From: Ancylostoma caninum
Taxonomy: Eukaryota; Nematoda; Chromadorea; Rhabditida; Ancylostomatidae
Assembly: GCA_037903475.1 (NCBI GenBank)
Contig: JBAJFG010000380.1
Span: 100,813 to 164,812, forward strand
Direction of reading: 5' to 3'
Length of the DNA: 64,000 bases
Below are positions 47,063 to 57,896 of the stretch, one piece after another. Position numbers and translations under genes: made by a program. Every line of letters begins with the position of its first letter. The stretch's first letter is position 1. Under the pieces are notes generated by a model. The model saw only the letters and a list, made by a program, of their open reading frames with translations. It ran no database searches and was not told the origin of the DNA.

Positions 47063-50000
47063 CTAAACGGATAACCGGATACGGATAATCCGCTCATCCC
47101 TGATATACTGCATGACCATTCCGTGCGACGACTGTGGCCGGAGTCCATCTGTTTCGTCCTTGTCGCAATTCTCGCACCCTACCGTCTCTTTTAGTTCAAA
47201 ACTCTTTGGCCTGGCTCCATTGTGTCGATTGAATTGCTCCTCCATGACGTCGTTTCGAAACGTAGGCCGATTTCTGGGAGTTGTGAGTAGGGAGAGTGGT
47301 GTGCGAAGATGGCGTCCCAAGAAATTCTCGGCTGGTGATCGTCCATGAGGGGAAGAAGGGCATGGTGTATTACGATACACTAGTAGGAACTTCTGTAGCG
47401 CTTCTGACATCGTTTCATCACTTGTGAGTTTCCGAAGTGTACGTTTGAAAGTGTCCACGAACCTCTCTGCCTGTCCGTTCGACTGTGGGTGGAAAGGTGA
47501 GGATCGCATGTGGACAATACCTCTGAGTCTGCAGAAATCCGCGAATCCCATCAACGTGAACTAAGATTGCGAGATTTCCAAACTGTGCGAATAACCTGTC
47601 AAGTTGTCGTATTGTAGCTTTGCTTGTTGGCGACGACATCTCTATGATTTCAGGCCACTTTGAGTAGGCGTCGACAATAACGAGGAACATTTTTCCGTCC
47701 ATTGGTCCAGCATAATCGATGTGGACCCGTGACCATGGTTTCTCTTCGATCGGCCATGAGAAAAGTTCTGTTTTTATTGGTGCCTTGGCTACTTCTTGGC
47801 ATTCCTGACATCCTTGAACGAATTCCTCAATTTCTTTTGTGATGTCGGTCCAGTAGACGTATGAGCGAGCCAGCATCTTCATCCGGGCTGCTCCGGGGTG
47901 TCCATCATGTAGTAGTCTGAGAATTTGATGGCGAAGTTGTAATGGGATGACGATTCTTGGACCGAAGAAGAGGCAGTCGTGCTGAAGTGAGAGTGATCGA
48001 CGAAGGGACTGGTAGCGAGTTATGTTGGGCGAGGACTTCCGTGGCCATCTATCTTTTCGAACGTAATCCATGACTTTCTTCAGGGTCTCATCTTTTGCAC
48101 TCTCTTCTGCAACTGTTTCTATTGAAATGGGTAGGGCTTTGCTGGCAACGTTACAAATTGCTTCCACGTCTTGGATAGCTTGGGCGATGACGGTATCCTC
48201 AGAACTAGTCGACTTCTTTGCGATTAGTCGGGACAATGCGTCAGCCTGCCCAAATTCTGTGGTTTTGCGGTATTCGATTTTGAAATCGTAGCAGCGAAGT
48301 ATGAGTGACCAGCGGAGAAGTCGGTTTGCTGCGTATACTGGAATTCCATTTTTGCCGCCGAATATCGCAACTAGCGGTTTATGGTCAGTGAGAAGGGTGA
48401 ATTGTCGTCCAAAAAGGTATCTGTGAAATTTGCGGACGGCATAGACCGGAGCGAGTCCTTCTTTTTCGATTTGACCATACTTCTTCTCTGTGTCAGTGAG
48501 GCTGCGGCTAGCATGATATATTGCTTTCTGACTTCCATCAGGGTAGCAATGTAGAATCACTGCTCCTATCCCATAGCCGGAAGCATCGGCTGCAACAATG
48601 AGCTCCAACTTTGGGTCGTAATGAGTGAGCAGTAGCGGTGACGTCAGGACATCCTTGGCTTTCTAAAAAGCTTCCTGACACTCAGATGACCACACGAACG
48701 GTGTGTCCTTCTTCAATAGGGCGTCGATGGGAGCCGGAAGACGACGCATGTCTGGTATGAAGGCGCTGTAGTAGTTTATCATTCGAAGCAGAGAGCGCAG
48801 CTGTATCTGGTCTTTTGGAGGCGGCATCTCAGTGATAGCTCGGACTTTTTCAGGATTAGGGCGTCGTCCGTCTTTGCCAACGATGTTGCCGAGGTACCTT
48901 ATCTCCGGCATCATGAAGTGGCATTTGTCGATGCGCACACGGAACCCATAACTGGAGATTCTCTCGAACAATGCTTCCAGGTTCTGAATATGTTCATCTG
49001 GGGTTTGTCCAGTGACGATGACATCATCAAGGTAAGCGGCGACGCCCGGAAGGCCTCATTGAGTCAATGATTTGCTGGAAAATTCCAGGAGCAGACTTGA
49101 CTCCAAAAGGAAGTCTCTTGTAGCGAAACAGTCCACGATGGGTATTGATCGTGAGGAGTTCCTTGGAATCTTCATCCACTTCGACTTGTAAGTAGGCATC
49201 CGCAAGGTCAATTTGAGAGAACAGCTGGCCACCATTTAGCTTCGTGAATATCTCCTCTATTGTCGGGAGTGGATGCTGATGTAGTATTAAAGCGTCGTTT
49301 AAACTCCTGGAGAAATCGGCACAAAGTCTTATATTTCCATTGGATTTCTTCACAACGACTATTGGCGCAGCCCAATTGGAGTGATCGACGGCTGTAATGA
49401 CTCCTTCACTCACCAAACGATCGATCTCCATATTGACGGCTGGCTGGGATGCGAATGGCACAGGTCTTCTTTGTCGATAGATAGGACGAGCATCAGGCTT
49501 GAGGAAGAGTTTTGCCTTCGTTTTCGTGCAGTGTCCAAGTCCAGGCTCGGAGACGTCGGCGAACTTGGTCTTCATCTTTGAAACTGTGTCATCGCGGAAT
49601 TCTTCTAGATCTGTGGCTGCCAATCTGCAGTGGTACTGGTCCTTAAGGTGTAGGTAATCGGGCATTTGTACGCACCACTCAAGTCCAAGAAGATATGTGG
49701 ATTCAGTCACATAGCAACTTCCATTTCCAGAAATTGGTTTTCTGTGTCGGTCGTATATAACGAAGTTGGCGTTAAAACGTCCTAGTATCTTCATCGATGA
49801 ACCGTTGGCAGTCTTCACCAGTATAGTCGTCAACTCGAGTTTGGGTGATCCAATTGCTTTCCATGTCTTGTGGGATACCATGGTAGTGTCAGCACCGGTA
49901 TCGAGTTGAAGGCGAGTTTGTCGGCCGTTGATGTGTACTTGCAGGTAGGTACGTGCATCCGGAATCGTCATTGCAACTTGCTTGCGACGACATTTTCGTC

Positions 50001-50937
50001 CACGACGCTTTCCAAACCGGCTGTTCTTCTTTGGGATTGGCTTTTCGGTGCTCGGCCGTGGGTGTGGATTTCGCTCTTCAGAAAACGAGAGGTTTCGAGT
50101 ACTCACTTTCGGAACTGGATGTCTTTTCTTCTTCATCGGTCTCCTCCGTTGAGCTGCGTTGACTTCCTTGTGGTCCATCGTGTAATTGTCGTATCTCAAT
50201 GTAACGAACGTTTCGCACTCGTTTATGAACTCGTCGAGGGCTGAGGAGGGCTCAGCTTCGCCTATTCTGTTGAGGCGGTTTAGGAGACGGAGTCGCATTT
50301 CGGAGTGTGATGGGTCTGTGAGACCGGCTATGAAGACGAGGCACTTTAGCGAATCGCTGTCTACCTCTTTCATCACTGCGTCCTCGAATTTCTTCTTTAT
50401 CGCGTTTCCGAAATCTCGATATGGCACGTAGGTGTTGGTCAATTGCGGGCACATCGATTGCAGGAACTCGTATCGGGGGCGGATTAGAGTTTTCTTCGGT
50501 CCAAAAAGCTTTGTTACGTTTCGGATGGTCTCTGGGAGATCCATGTCCTTAGGTGAGAGCGGCAAGACATGTTCAGAGTATGTCTTGTATGTGGCTCGGT
50601 CCAACTTGTCTACGAGCAGGTTTCGTTTTCGTTCTTCGGATAGTGCTGCTCCACGGTCCTCAATCACTGGTCCATATCGTTTGTACCAGGCATCGAAGGT
50701 TGTCTCGTCGTCCGCATTGTAGTTGGATACAGGTAGGTCGCGGATGAGATCACTGTATGGATCATTCGGGATTGCGGTGGAGGTGGGGGTGGTCGGGTGA
50801 CGTGTGGTGGCATCCTTCTGGTCGACTAGGTGAGTCACGAGCTGCTGGAGCATTTGCATCTGTTGTGACTGGGCCGTGAGTAGTTCGACAAGCCAGGTGG
50901 GTGCTTCTTCGGCTGTAGCGGTTGAGCGACTCGGCAT
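47063..50937 (-). pseudogene. Gypsy gag-pol remnant: gag, protease, RT, RNase H, integrase
   Basis: The long first frame (50937-49027) has a gag-like region (about residues 60-270), a basic segment (GKRRGRKCRRK), an aspartic protease with LDTGADTT, and RT motifs up to LPFGVKSAPGIFQQIID. A frameshift near 49060 puts the catalytic YLDD box (VAAYLDDVIVTG) in another frame. A TAG near 48661-48663 interrupts the RNase H start (ECQEAF, then KAKDVL). The RNase H and integrase zinc-binding and core regions follow (48608-47560). Near 47560-47575 the frame shifts again, and sequence corresponding to the second Asp of the integrase DDE triad appears deleted. A third shift lies before the C-terminal GRNRWTPATVV motif. 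Confidence 0.88.
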
Positions 50938-50971
50938 CGTGCAGGCTTGGCTTGGCTTGGTAGTTGAGCTT

Positions 50972-50986
50972 CAGTCCTGATCGCCA
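50972..50986 (-). other. Primer binding site of the Gypsy-type element
   Basis: On the minus strand TGGCGATCAGGACTG begins 1 nt after the 5' LTR. The TGG start matches the 3' CCA end of a tRNA primer. I did not identify which tRNA. Confidence 0.65.
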
Positions 50987-50987
50987 G

Positions 50988-51193
50988 TGACGTGGCTTTT
51001 GAACGGACAGTAGTCTGCAGGAAGCGTTCATTGGCGAAGCAAATGGACAACTGACTCAACGTCATTAGACTAGCCCTTTTATAGGGCTCAGGCGGTGTGT
51101 TTGTAAACAAATACAGTACAAAGTCCGTGAGCAGTAAAATAACACCGAGAGCGGTTATTGCTCAACTCAAGAATGTTCGCCTATGATACAACA
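50988..51193 (-). repeat. 5' LTR of the Gypsy-type element
   Basis: 206 bp beginning TGTTGTATCAT and ending CA on the minus strand, with a TATA box CTATAAAAGGG. It is the promoter of the element and lies next to the CAAAC target duplication. Confidence 0.9.
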
Positions 51194-51198
51194 GTTTG

Positions 51199-52134
51199 CA
51201 ATGGGGGCTTCGTGGATTTTTGGTTAGGTCAAAGGGGGACATCGCGATTTTTTTGCTGAAGCTGAGATTGTGCGCAACTCTGGGCCGAACTTTCATCGTC
51301 TGAGATGGATAGAACTCACATGGACTTAAATAAGTACTTAATAAGTTCCTCTTCCACTTTAACCTTACTCTTGGCATGTCTCAACAGATCTCCTCTCTTT
51401 TACATATAGGGCTATCCATTTGAAACTTCCTTGGGTAACTGCTGATGAGGTTCACCAAGGAAGTCTCACTGTTGGTCTAATTGAGCCCCGAAACAGCGAG
51501 GCATTAATTTCTTATCACATATTCATCTTGTATAATTCTGATACGCTTCACAGAAAACTCATGATAACTTCCACTTTGCTAACAATGGTGCAGGCCATGG
51601 AAGAAGATGAAAAGTAGAAAGCGCAGGATGCAGAGTCGTACATGATATATATGAGAAGATGGGTCGGCGAGTCAGGTGCAGGGCTGCAAAAACTCGGCCG
51701 GAAAAAATTAGATCCGGAATGCTACAAAATCCGGCTGCATGAATTACGAATGTTTTGTTAAATCCCCACCTTTACACAACTAAAAAAGCTGAAAGGCAAA
51801 TACTGGAAATGACATGGAATAGAAATGTGTATTAAAGCATTGTTATTTATTCATCGCTGATAAGCGCACCTTTCGCAAGGACAGAGTGCTTGTAAAGCGC
51901 AAATAGAGAGTGTTCGTAAACGAAAACGCCCATTCATTTCATGCTAAAACTGACCCCACTGGAACGCCAAAATGCAGCTAGAATCTCTTTATATCTTAAG
52001 AATGCTGATGTATACCACGGTGAAAGCCTCCAGTATCGAAAACGATACGATTCGTATCAGAATCTCAGATACGAAAATTTCCGTGGGTTCTGCCGTCAAA
52101 TTTCAGGTCTAAATCTTGATTCTTTTAGCGTGTT
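51199..52134. other. Intergenic, nothing recognised
   Basis: No gene or element ends seen between the LTR element and the U2 fragment. Confidence 0.4.
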
Positions 52135-52255
52135 ACAGAAACTAAACTTTGATCTTTTATTTGGTTATTTGATTTTTGGGACCGGATGGGGTAGCGGGCT
52201 TGCTCGCACTCCATCGCGGGTCGGCCCAGCGTTGCACTGCTGTTGGGATCGGCCA
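52135..52255 (+). pseudogene. Rearranged U2 snRNA pseudogene with inverted 5' piece
   Basis: From about 52163 the plus strand matches the 3' half of U2 (GGTTATTTGATTTTTGGGAC, then stem-loops to GTTGCACTGCTGTTGGGATC). Just before it, 52135-52155 reads ACAGAAACTAAACTTTGATC, the exact reverse complement of the branch-recognition region of the U2 copy at 31.7 kb, including its unusual bases. The 5' part was therefore inverted and the 5' end lost. It cannot make U2. It lies opposite to and 3' of hsp-16 copy D. Confidence 0.85.
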
Positions 52256-52810
52256 CCCTCGGAAGGAGGGGAAAGGCGAGGCTATACACGTTTGGAGTAG
52301 ATCCACGAGATTCTTTCAATAACTCATGGTGTAGTTGTCCAAGAAACAAGGCCGTCATCTCGAAGACGCTCTGTACACAGCGGAGCAGTGCATGTGTAAG
52401 GTGAACAGTTACAAGCAGTGGACATGGGATAGATTAGGTGTCTCCCTTCCTACCAATTATTGCGCAGAGGGGTAATAATCTAAGAAGCTGATCACGATTT
52501 TCAACATGATTTTGCATGAGGCTGCCAGTTTTCTCCCACAAATCTAAGGCATTCTCCCCTCACTGCCGTTTATGGGAAGCATCCACGTTGGAATTTCGAC
52601 CTGCCGTGAACCATTTTGCAGATTTCAGATATAGCATGTAACATCATGTTGGACAAGCGTTCTAATCATGTGAGTCTCGTTTGGATTGGCAGCTTAATTT
52701 CGAGCATTTCCCTTGTTAGACTTGAATGGCCAGAACTCAGACGAAATATCGGAGGGACCACAGCAGAAAGAGATCGCGCTCATGTGGTTAAGAAGAGAGA
52801 TATGCTGAGA
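52256..52810. other. Intergenic 3' of U2 fragment
   Basis: No gene seen. An isolated GGGACCACAGCAGAAAG near 52755 resembles the ends of the element that follows. Confidence 0.4.
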
Positions 52811-53216
52811 TAAAAATTTTCGGAAGGACCGCAGCAGAATGCAAGAGAGAGAATAAGCGTTATCACACTCTCCTTATGTACGGAACTCAGTTTTGCTGCG
52901 ACCAACAAGAATGCAGCGCTTTTGGACTTCAGATGGGAAATTGGCTTTATGAGCATGTCGGACCATAAAGCCACCGACCCTCAGCGAGGTTGTCACTTTT
53001 GCTTGAGGGTACCGGGCGCGTGGTGGTCCCACGAGAGTGTTGCGCAACGCGTTTCTGCGGAATTGGTGCTCATATCCCCGTAGCCGTAGAAGGACCGCAG
53101 CAGCTATTCGGAAGGACCGCAGCCGCCATTTGGAAGAAAGGCAGAAGGAAACGGGAAGGACCGCAAGTCACCTGTCGGTTCTTCCGATTTTCTGCTGCGG
53201 TCCTTATGAAAAATTG
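52811..53216. repeat. Inverted-repeat element with GGACCGCAGCAGAA ends
   Basis: The left end has AAAAATTTTCGGAAGGACCG followed by CAGCAGAA, and the reverse complement of the right end has CAATTTTTCATAAGGACCGC followed by AGCAGAA. Three further AGGACCGCAGC-like units lie inside (53090-53165). This suggests a small MITE or nested copies of one, in the 3' flank of hsp-16 copy D. No coding capacity. Confidence 0.5.
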
Positions 53217-53541
53217 GCTGAGAAGAGCAGTGGTGGATCTCGTCATTCTCGGCTCTTTTCCGGACTTTGTTATTTCCATTTTTTCGAGAACGAAAAGGTG
53301 CTGGCCTTCATTCTCGACTTTCTTCAGTTTTGCTGATGATGAGATTCGTTGTCGATCTTCGAACAGTTCTAATAGGCGCAACTCGTGTTTGTTCGTTTGT
53401 AACCTATTTATTAGCGGAACACTTAACAAATCATGCACATAAAATTGTGGTGCAATTGTAAATACATTATGCACATATGACGAATAATTAAATACTATAC
53501 ATACATCCTCGAGAAGTAAGAAAGCAAATAACGGCTTGAGA

Positions 53542-54176
53542 TCATGAAGACTTCTTTTCATTGGCTACCTTCTCGATGGGGATGCTCCGTGTGGCCGAAT
53601 CTGGCCTGGCCATTTTCGGCGCTTCAATGGCCAGATGTCCATCCTCAGTGAGGGAGGATCGGATCTGCTCGACATCGACTTCTTCGGGGAGGACCCAATG
53701 TCGCGTGAAGCACCTGAATGTACACAAATTAGACACAAGTTGAAGTGAAATCACTGTGAATGCAACCGCAAAGTGCACTTACCTCATGGAGCAAGCTCCT
53801 TCCTCTTTGACCTCCTGCTTACCCTCGATCGTTAGAGTTCGTCTATCCAGACTCACTTTCAACTCTTCGGGCTTGAATTGAGGCACCTTCAGCGAGATTG
53901 CCAGCTTCGAGTCATCGTTAATGACCTGAATTGCATCGCATTAGATGTAGTTCTAGAAACTCCACATCTTAAAATTTAAATATGAACTGTACCTCCACAT
54001 CTTAAAATTTAAATATGAACTGTACCTACCTCATCTGATAAACCGCACATCTCATCCTGAGGGAATATGTGCAGAGGGCGAACAGCTCTCTCAATGTGGT
54101 CGAACTCATCGAGGAGGTCGTCGTAGAAACGGAGGCGTGGGAAAATCCTTGCTGTTGGCAGGACGCACAGTGACAT
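53542..54176 (-). CDS. hsp-16-like: Small heat-shock protein, HSP-16 type (copy D)
   Basis: Exons 54030-54176, 53783-53925 and 53542-53713 on the minus strand encode 153 residues. The reading frame is intact, with alpha-crystallin core LAISLKVPQFKPEEL, RTLTIEGKQEV, EDGHLAIEAP and tail IPI. Odd points: the normally conserved LDGRTL reads LDRRTL, the GAYSMR turn reads GACSMR, exon 1 ends SDE rather than SDK, and its donor is GTAGGT. Intron 1 contains a 33-bp tandem duplication. The promoter is intact, so it is probably expressed, but the two changes in the beta-sheet region may alter stability. It is most like copy A in N-terminus and flanks. Confidence 0.9.
53961..54026. repeat. 33-bp tandem duplication in intron 1 of copy D
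   Basis: TCCACATCTTAAAATTTAAA and the next 13 bases occur twice in direct succession. The duplicated end is ACC, adjacent to the splice donor, so the intron is 33 bp longer than in the other hsp-16 copies. Confidence 0.9.
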
Positions 54177-54225
54177 TGTGAATCAACTTCTGAAGTTCAG
54201 TTGGTGATCCGCTTCGTTGCGCCGC

Positions 54226-54271
54226 CTATATAGCTCTCGGTGGAAACATTCGCGAACTTTCCAGAATATTC
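54226..54271 (-). promoter_or_regulatory. Heat-shock element and TATA box of copy D
   Basis: GAAACATTCGCGAACTTTCC, continuing AGAATATTC (54243-54271), is an extended HSF1 site on alternating GAA/TTC units, nearly identical to that of copy A. CTATATAG at 54226-54233 is the TATA box. Confidence 0.9.
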
Positions 54272-55930
54272 TTTCCCTGCGCCCTCTCACTGTCTCGCGC
54301 CAGGTGGGTGCTTCTTGCTGCTAACGACAGTGTTATTTGTGCTCAAAAAATAGAAGAATTCTCTCAAGACATTCTGATAAGCCCATAACGTTCCCCTCCA
54401 AGTCAACTACGATTGTATGGGAAATACATATTAAATTTATCTACGTATTACCTGTTGAACTAGAACAGCAGAAACAAAACTATAAAGAGGACAGAATATT
54501 TGTTACTTATATGTGGTGGTTTTTTCCCAATTGGCTACTCCACTTCAAAAAGGATACCGTGTTTTCTGAGGATACGTTGAGAACTGAAGTTCCATCGATT
54601 ACCAGCATTCAGGTAATGTTTCAGCTTTAGTGCACCCGTCAGCCTTGGCATCGATCAAAACGAAAGAAAAAAATGATGACTGAATATCATAGTTACTCCC
54701 CTGAGCACGACGACCAGCTACCTCCTGCTAGGGAGAATTGAACATAGAAGTGCTGTTATGACAAATGGTATATGTGCTCCTTTGGCGCCTTGGTTATCCA
54801 GCACTACATGCCTAAAGCATAGACATGAGAATGTTTGGCTTATGGAAAAGCACTTTTTTCGATTCAGAGCTGTCTAGTTGCGAAACTATTGGAATCGCAA
54901 CTGTCGACGTGAAGAAGCTACAGTAAGCGGGCTATTTTTTTTTCAGAGTGTAGACACATTACGTACGTCTGGCTCATAGAGAAATATGACTACCATGGAA
55001 TCACCTCTGGGCGTTGTTTGCATCCAACCTTGACTCACATCACGAATGAGAGGATACAGTATTTTCCTTGTTTCAAATAATGATACGAATAATATATTTT
55101 CCTTGTTTCAAATAATGATACGAATAATACACCAATAGTCAACAATTTTGAGAAAAAGAATTGAGATTTTCTTCTTGTTTGCCGATGAGGCCTGGGAAAC
55201 CGCTGTTCCATCGCTGAACAAAAAAAACACGGGCCTACAAGAATTAGCGGACCTCACTCTGCTTATAAAATAACCATCTCGGGCAGCATTATGTATAAGC
55301 CTGCCACAAAAACTATTTAGAACCCGCTCTATGGATCTCATCAGCAAGGTTAAGCGTCTATTCGGTTCCTAGAATAGGAACCCTCAAACATCTGTCGTAT
55401 CTGACCCTTACAATTCCTAGATTTCTGAGCGGTCCAATACGGTGGTGGTTAACTATCTCTACCATTCATGTCCTTTGGAAACTTGTATGTTTCTTTTCTT
55501 CCATCTGGTTCCGAATGCCGCCCTCGGGTCCCCCGTAATACTAGAGGCGAATGTTTATTCGAAATTTGCCTGTGCAGAGCAAGTTTTCAAAAGTTCTGTT
55601 TCATCTGAACTTTCAAAGTTCACCAGTTGTTGGTGGATGCGTGGTTCACCAGGACGATGGAATTTTTTGAAGGTCGGTACCGAAGTAAGAATTCTTAATG
55701 AACCGAAAGCACGCTTCAAATTCAGCAGCGCTGATGTGGAAGCGCTAGACTTGCATGGCTGTTTGATGTGTTAAAAGCTTTTATAGGAAAGCTGATTTTC
55801 TATTCATTCAGCTGTAAACACGTTGTGTATAAAATGCCAAGAACCATAGCAGTTGCATTTCTCTTAGACGTTGTTTCTATCCATGTTCGAGCTGTAGCTT
55901 TTGTAAAATAATTTTACCACTGTTAAGGTG
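54272..55930. other. Intergenic, nothing recognised
   Basis: Short plus-strand frames near 54337-54630 and 55442-55774 lack any domain or good splice context. Confidence 0.4.
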
Positions 55931-56949
55931 ATGAAACTCCTCTTCATCATTTTGCTGTTTTGCTTGAGCACGGCCGAAGACATCAAACCCATAAGATTAA
56001 GATGGGCTGGCTGTTTTGACCTATGCCGTTTTCTCATGCCACGTATATGTATGGGTTGAGAGAAGGAAGAGGGGAACAAGTGAGTCTATGTCACCTTTCT
56101 GGGGAAGTTAAGGTATTATTTCCATTACAAGCTCCTTGGTAATTCAGGCTGTAGTGGAAATGATGGAAATTATCAAGAATCATCGCTGGATGCCTGATTT
56201 TGATCTTGACGATTCTTTCTATAACGAGATTGATGAAATGCGTCGGAACGTTTTCAAAGACGCCATTGTTAAAAGGAAAGTCGAGGTTTGTTGAAAAAAC
56301 GTTCTACTGCTCGTTGCTCATTATTTTGTTGAACAAAAAACAGAAACGGTGTATCTCCTGCAGACCATTACCATATGCGTGTCTCATAAGAGATCATTAT
56401 GTTGGAAAAAGCAACCACAGAAGTTCGGACGTTAAATTGATTTATGCTTACTGGGAAGGTTTTCGAGCTTCAGATTGTGTGGTTTACTTGGAAGGCAACA
56501 GAAAGCCGTTTTTTGGCACCCATTTTCACCAAATGCGTTATGGAAGAGAATTTGCACCTTGTGCATAACCCCAATTCTCATCAAAATGTGGTGCTCAAAA
56601 ACGAGTAGCTCGATTTGGCGTCCGGTCATTTCTATCCAATAAAATTAATAACCTTAGAGAGAAAATGAAGCACCGTTTCCTTTTTCTGAGATGTATGAAA
56701 ACTGAATCAATAACAACCGTTTGCTCTAACCTTACCTTGTATTAGAGCTGAAAATTTGGACTTCTCCTATCTTGATTTCTTTCACTCGTAGAAAAACGTC
56801 TACTGGATTATAAAGAACCACAATTATGAACATGCATATTTCAGCAATGGATTTCCAGTGGTGCCGAATGGTACGAGAACCCCAAAGAAGAAACTACACA
56901 TTGCTGCAAGATTGGCTGCATCGCATTAGTGCCATTTCAGAAACGTTGA
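55931..56949 (+). pseudogene. Candidate insulin/relaxin-like peptide gene, probably decayed
   Basis: Exon 1 (55931-56079) starts with a strong signal peptide, MKLLFIILLFCLSTAED, then CFDLCRFLMPRIC, whose outer cysteines have the C-x11-C spacing of an insulin B chain (a third Cys lies between). A TGA at 56057 ends that frame, but the other frame runs on to a perfect CAA/GTGAGT donor, as if one base were lost. Exon 2 (56148-56285, phase 0) would be a connecting peptide with charged residues. Exon 3 (56845-56949) ends THCCKIGCIALVPFQKR and stop: CC-x3-C as in an insulin A chain, with Arg (CGT) exactly at the C-x8-C position where the last Cys (TGT) belongs. Two lesions in otherwise fitting architecture suggest a decayed peptide hormone gene. 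Chance assembly of small frames remains possible. Confidence 0.4.
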
Positions 56950-57208
56950 TTCCTTATCAGCAGCTGTTTTCAACGCATAAATGTTGCAATTTGATTTGTT
57001 TGTTCCAGCTCGAAACGTTCATTCGCCATTAGAAGCTCAAAAATTCTGAGAGGTGTTGCCCATTCGGAGAGATATAAAGGGATCCCTGTTTGAATTCTGC
57101 GACAGCAATCCTTAGAAGTGATCTAAGGTTGCAAAAGATGTAAAGCTGATGGCAGAAAATCCTGTGTAGGCGCTGGCACACAGAAGTGATGAAAACGGGT
57201 CAACTGCT
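56950..57208. other. Intergenic before RTE fragment
   Basis: No gene recognised; part may be degraded RTE sequence, since the reverse transcriptase frame begins soon after. Confidence 0.35.
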
Positions 57209-57857
57209 GTGATAAGGGGCTGCATCCACCGGAAGTGGGCAGACGAAAGGAGAGTGATCAATTCTACAGTAAGCGTGCGAAGAGCTCTGGAACGACTCTA
57301 CAGCAACTTCACGACCAGGACTTCTCCATTCTACGACGACATCACCATCGACGTCAAGAGAGGGGTTCGGCAAGGCGATACCGTGTCGCCAAAACTATTC
57401 AGCGCCACTCTCGAAGACGTCATGCGGAAACTGGAATGGGATAGCATGGGAGTGCAAGTTGATGGCCGGCGACTTAGTCATCTTCGCTTCGCTGACGACA
57501 TCGTTCTTATAACACCAACCATCAGCGAAGCGGAACAGATGCTGGCCGACTTCGAGGACGCGTGTGGAAAGATTGGTCTCCAGCTGAATCTGACGAAGAC
57601 GATGTTCATGAAGAACGGATGGGTCCCGGATGCCCCATTCTCGCTCAACGGAACGACCATATCCGAATGCTCCAGCTACGTATACCTAGGTCGGGAAGTC
57701 AACATGATGAACGACCTCGCTCCAGAGCTGGGCAGGAGGAAACGAGCGGCTTGGGGAGCTTACAAGAGCATCGAGGACGTAGTGAAGAAGACGAAGAACA
57801 CCAGGCTTCGTGCCCTCTTCAACACAACCGTTCTCCCTGTTTTGACCTACCCCTCAG
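57209..57857 (+). pseudogene. RTE-1-like reverse transcriptase fragment
   Basis: A 216-codon piece of an RTE-clade RT. It has GVRQGDTVSPKLFSATLE, the catalytic box LRFADDIVLIT and the RTE thumb region (YVYLGREVNMMNDLAPELGR, WGAYKSIEDVVKK). It lacks the upstream endonuclease and the N-terminal RT motifs, and stops abruptly after VLPVLTY, where the expected ASETW-like continuation is replaced by unrelated sequence. It therefore is a fragment truncated at both ends. Sequence differs clearly from the RTE element at 61 kb, so it is another subfamily. Confidence 0.88.
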
Positions 57858-57896
57858 ATGCATGAACTTCACACGAAAACTAAACATAAAAGTAGG

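Larger units (their letters stand above)
44877..47102. mobile_element. hAT-type DNA element inserted in Gypsy pol
   Basis: A 2226-bp insert with terminal inverted repeats CAGGGATGAGCGGAT and an exact 8-bp target duplication ATATACTG at 44869-44876 and 47103-47110. Both features are diagnostic of the hAT superfamily. The subterminal regions carry many copies of CGGATAACGG, a typical binding-site-like array. Removing the insert rejoins the Gypsy frame (GHAV joined to YDVLING). I see no transposase, so it is non-autonomous or decayed. It contains a second hAT-type insert at 45319-46218. Confidence 0.88.
44291..51193 (-). mobile_element. Ty3/Gypsy-type LTR retrotransposon, inactive
   Basis: A complete but decayed element on the minus strand. 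LTRs of about 205 bp (5' copy 50988-51193, 3' copy 44291-44494) are about 95 percent identical by eye, each with a CTATAAAAGGG TATA box. The 5-bp duplication CAAAC (plus-strand GTTTG) flanks it at 44286-44290 and 51194-51198. A primer binding site TGGCGATCAGGACTG follows the 5' LTR after 1 nt, and a polypurine tract (AGGGGGGAGGCG) precedes the 3' LTR. One gag-pol frame runs in the order gag, protease, RT, RNase H, integrase, typical of Gypsy. A 2.2-kb hAT-type element splits the 3' end of pol. Multiple frameshifts and a stop make it inactive. Confidence 0.92.
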
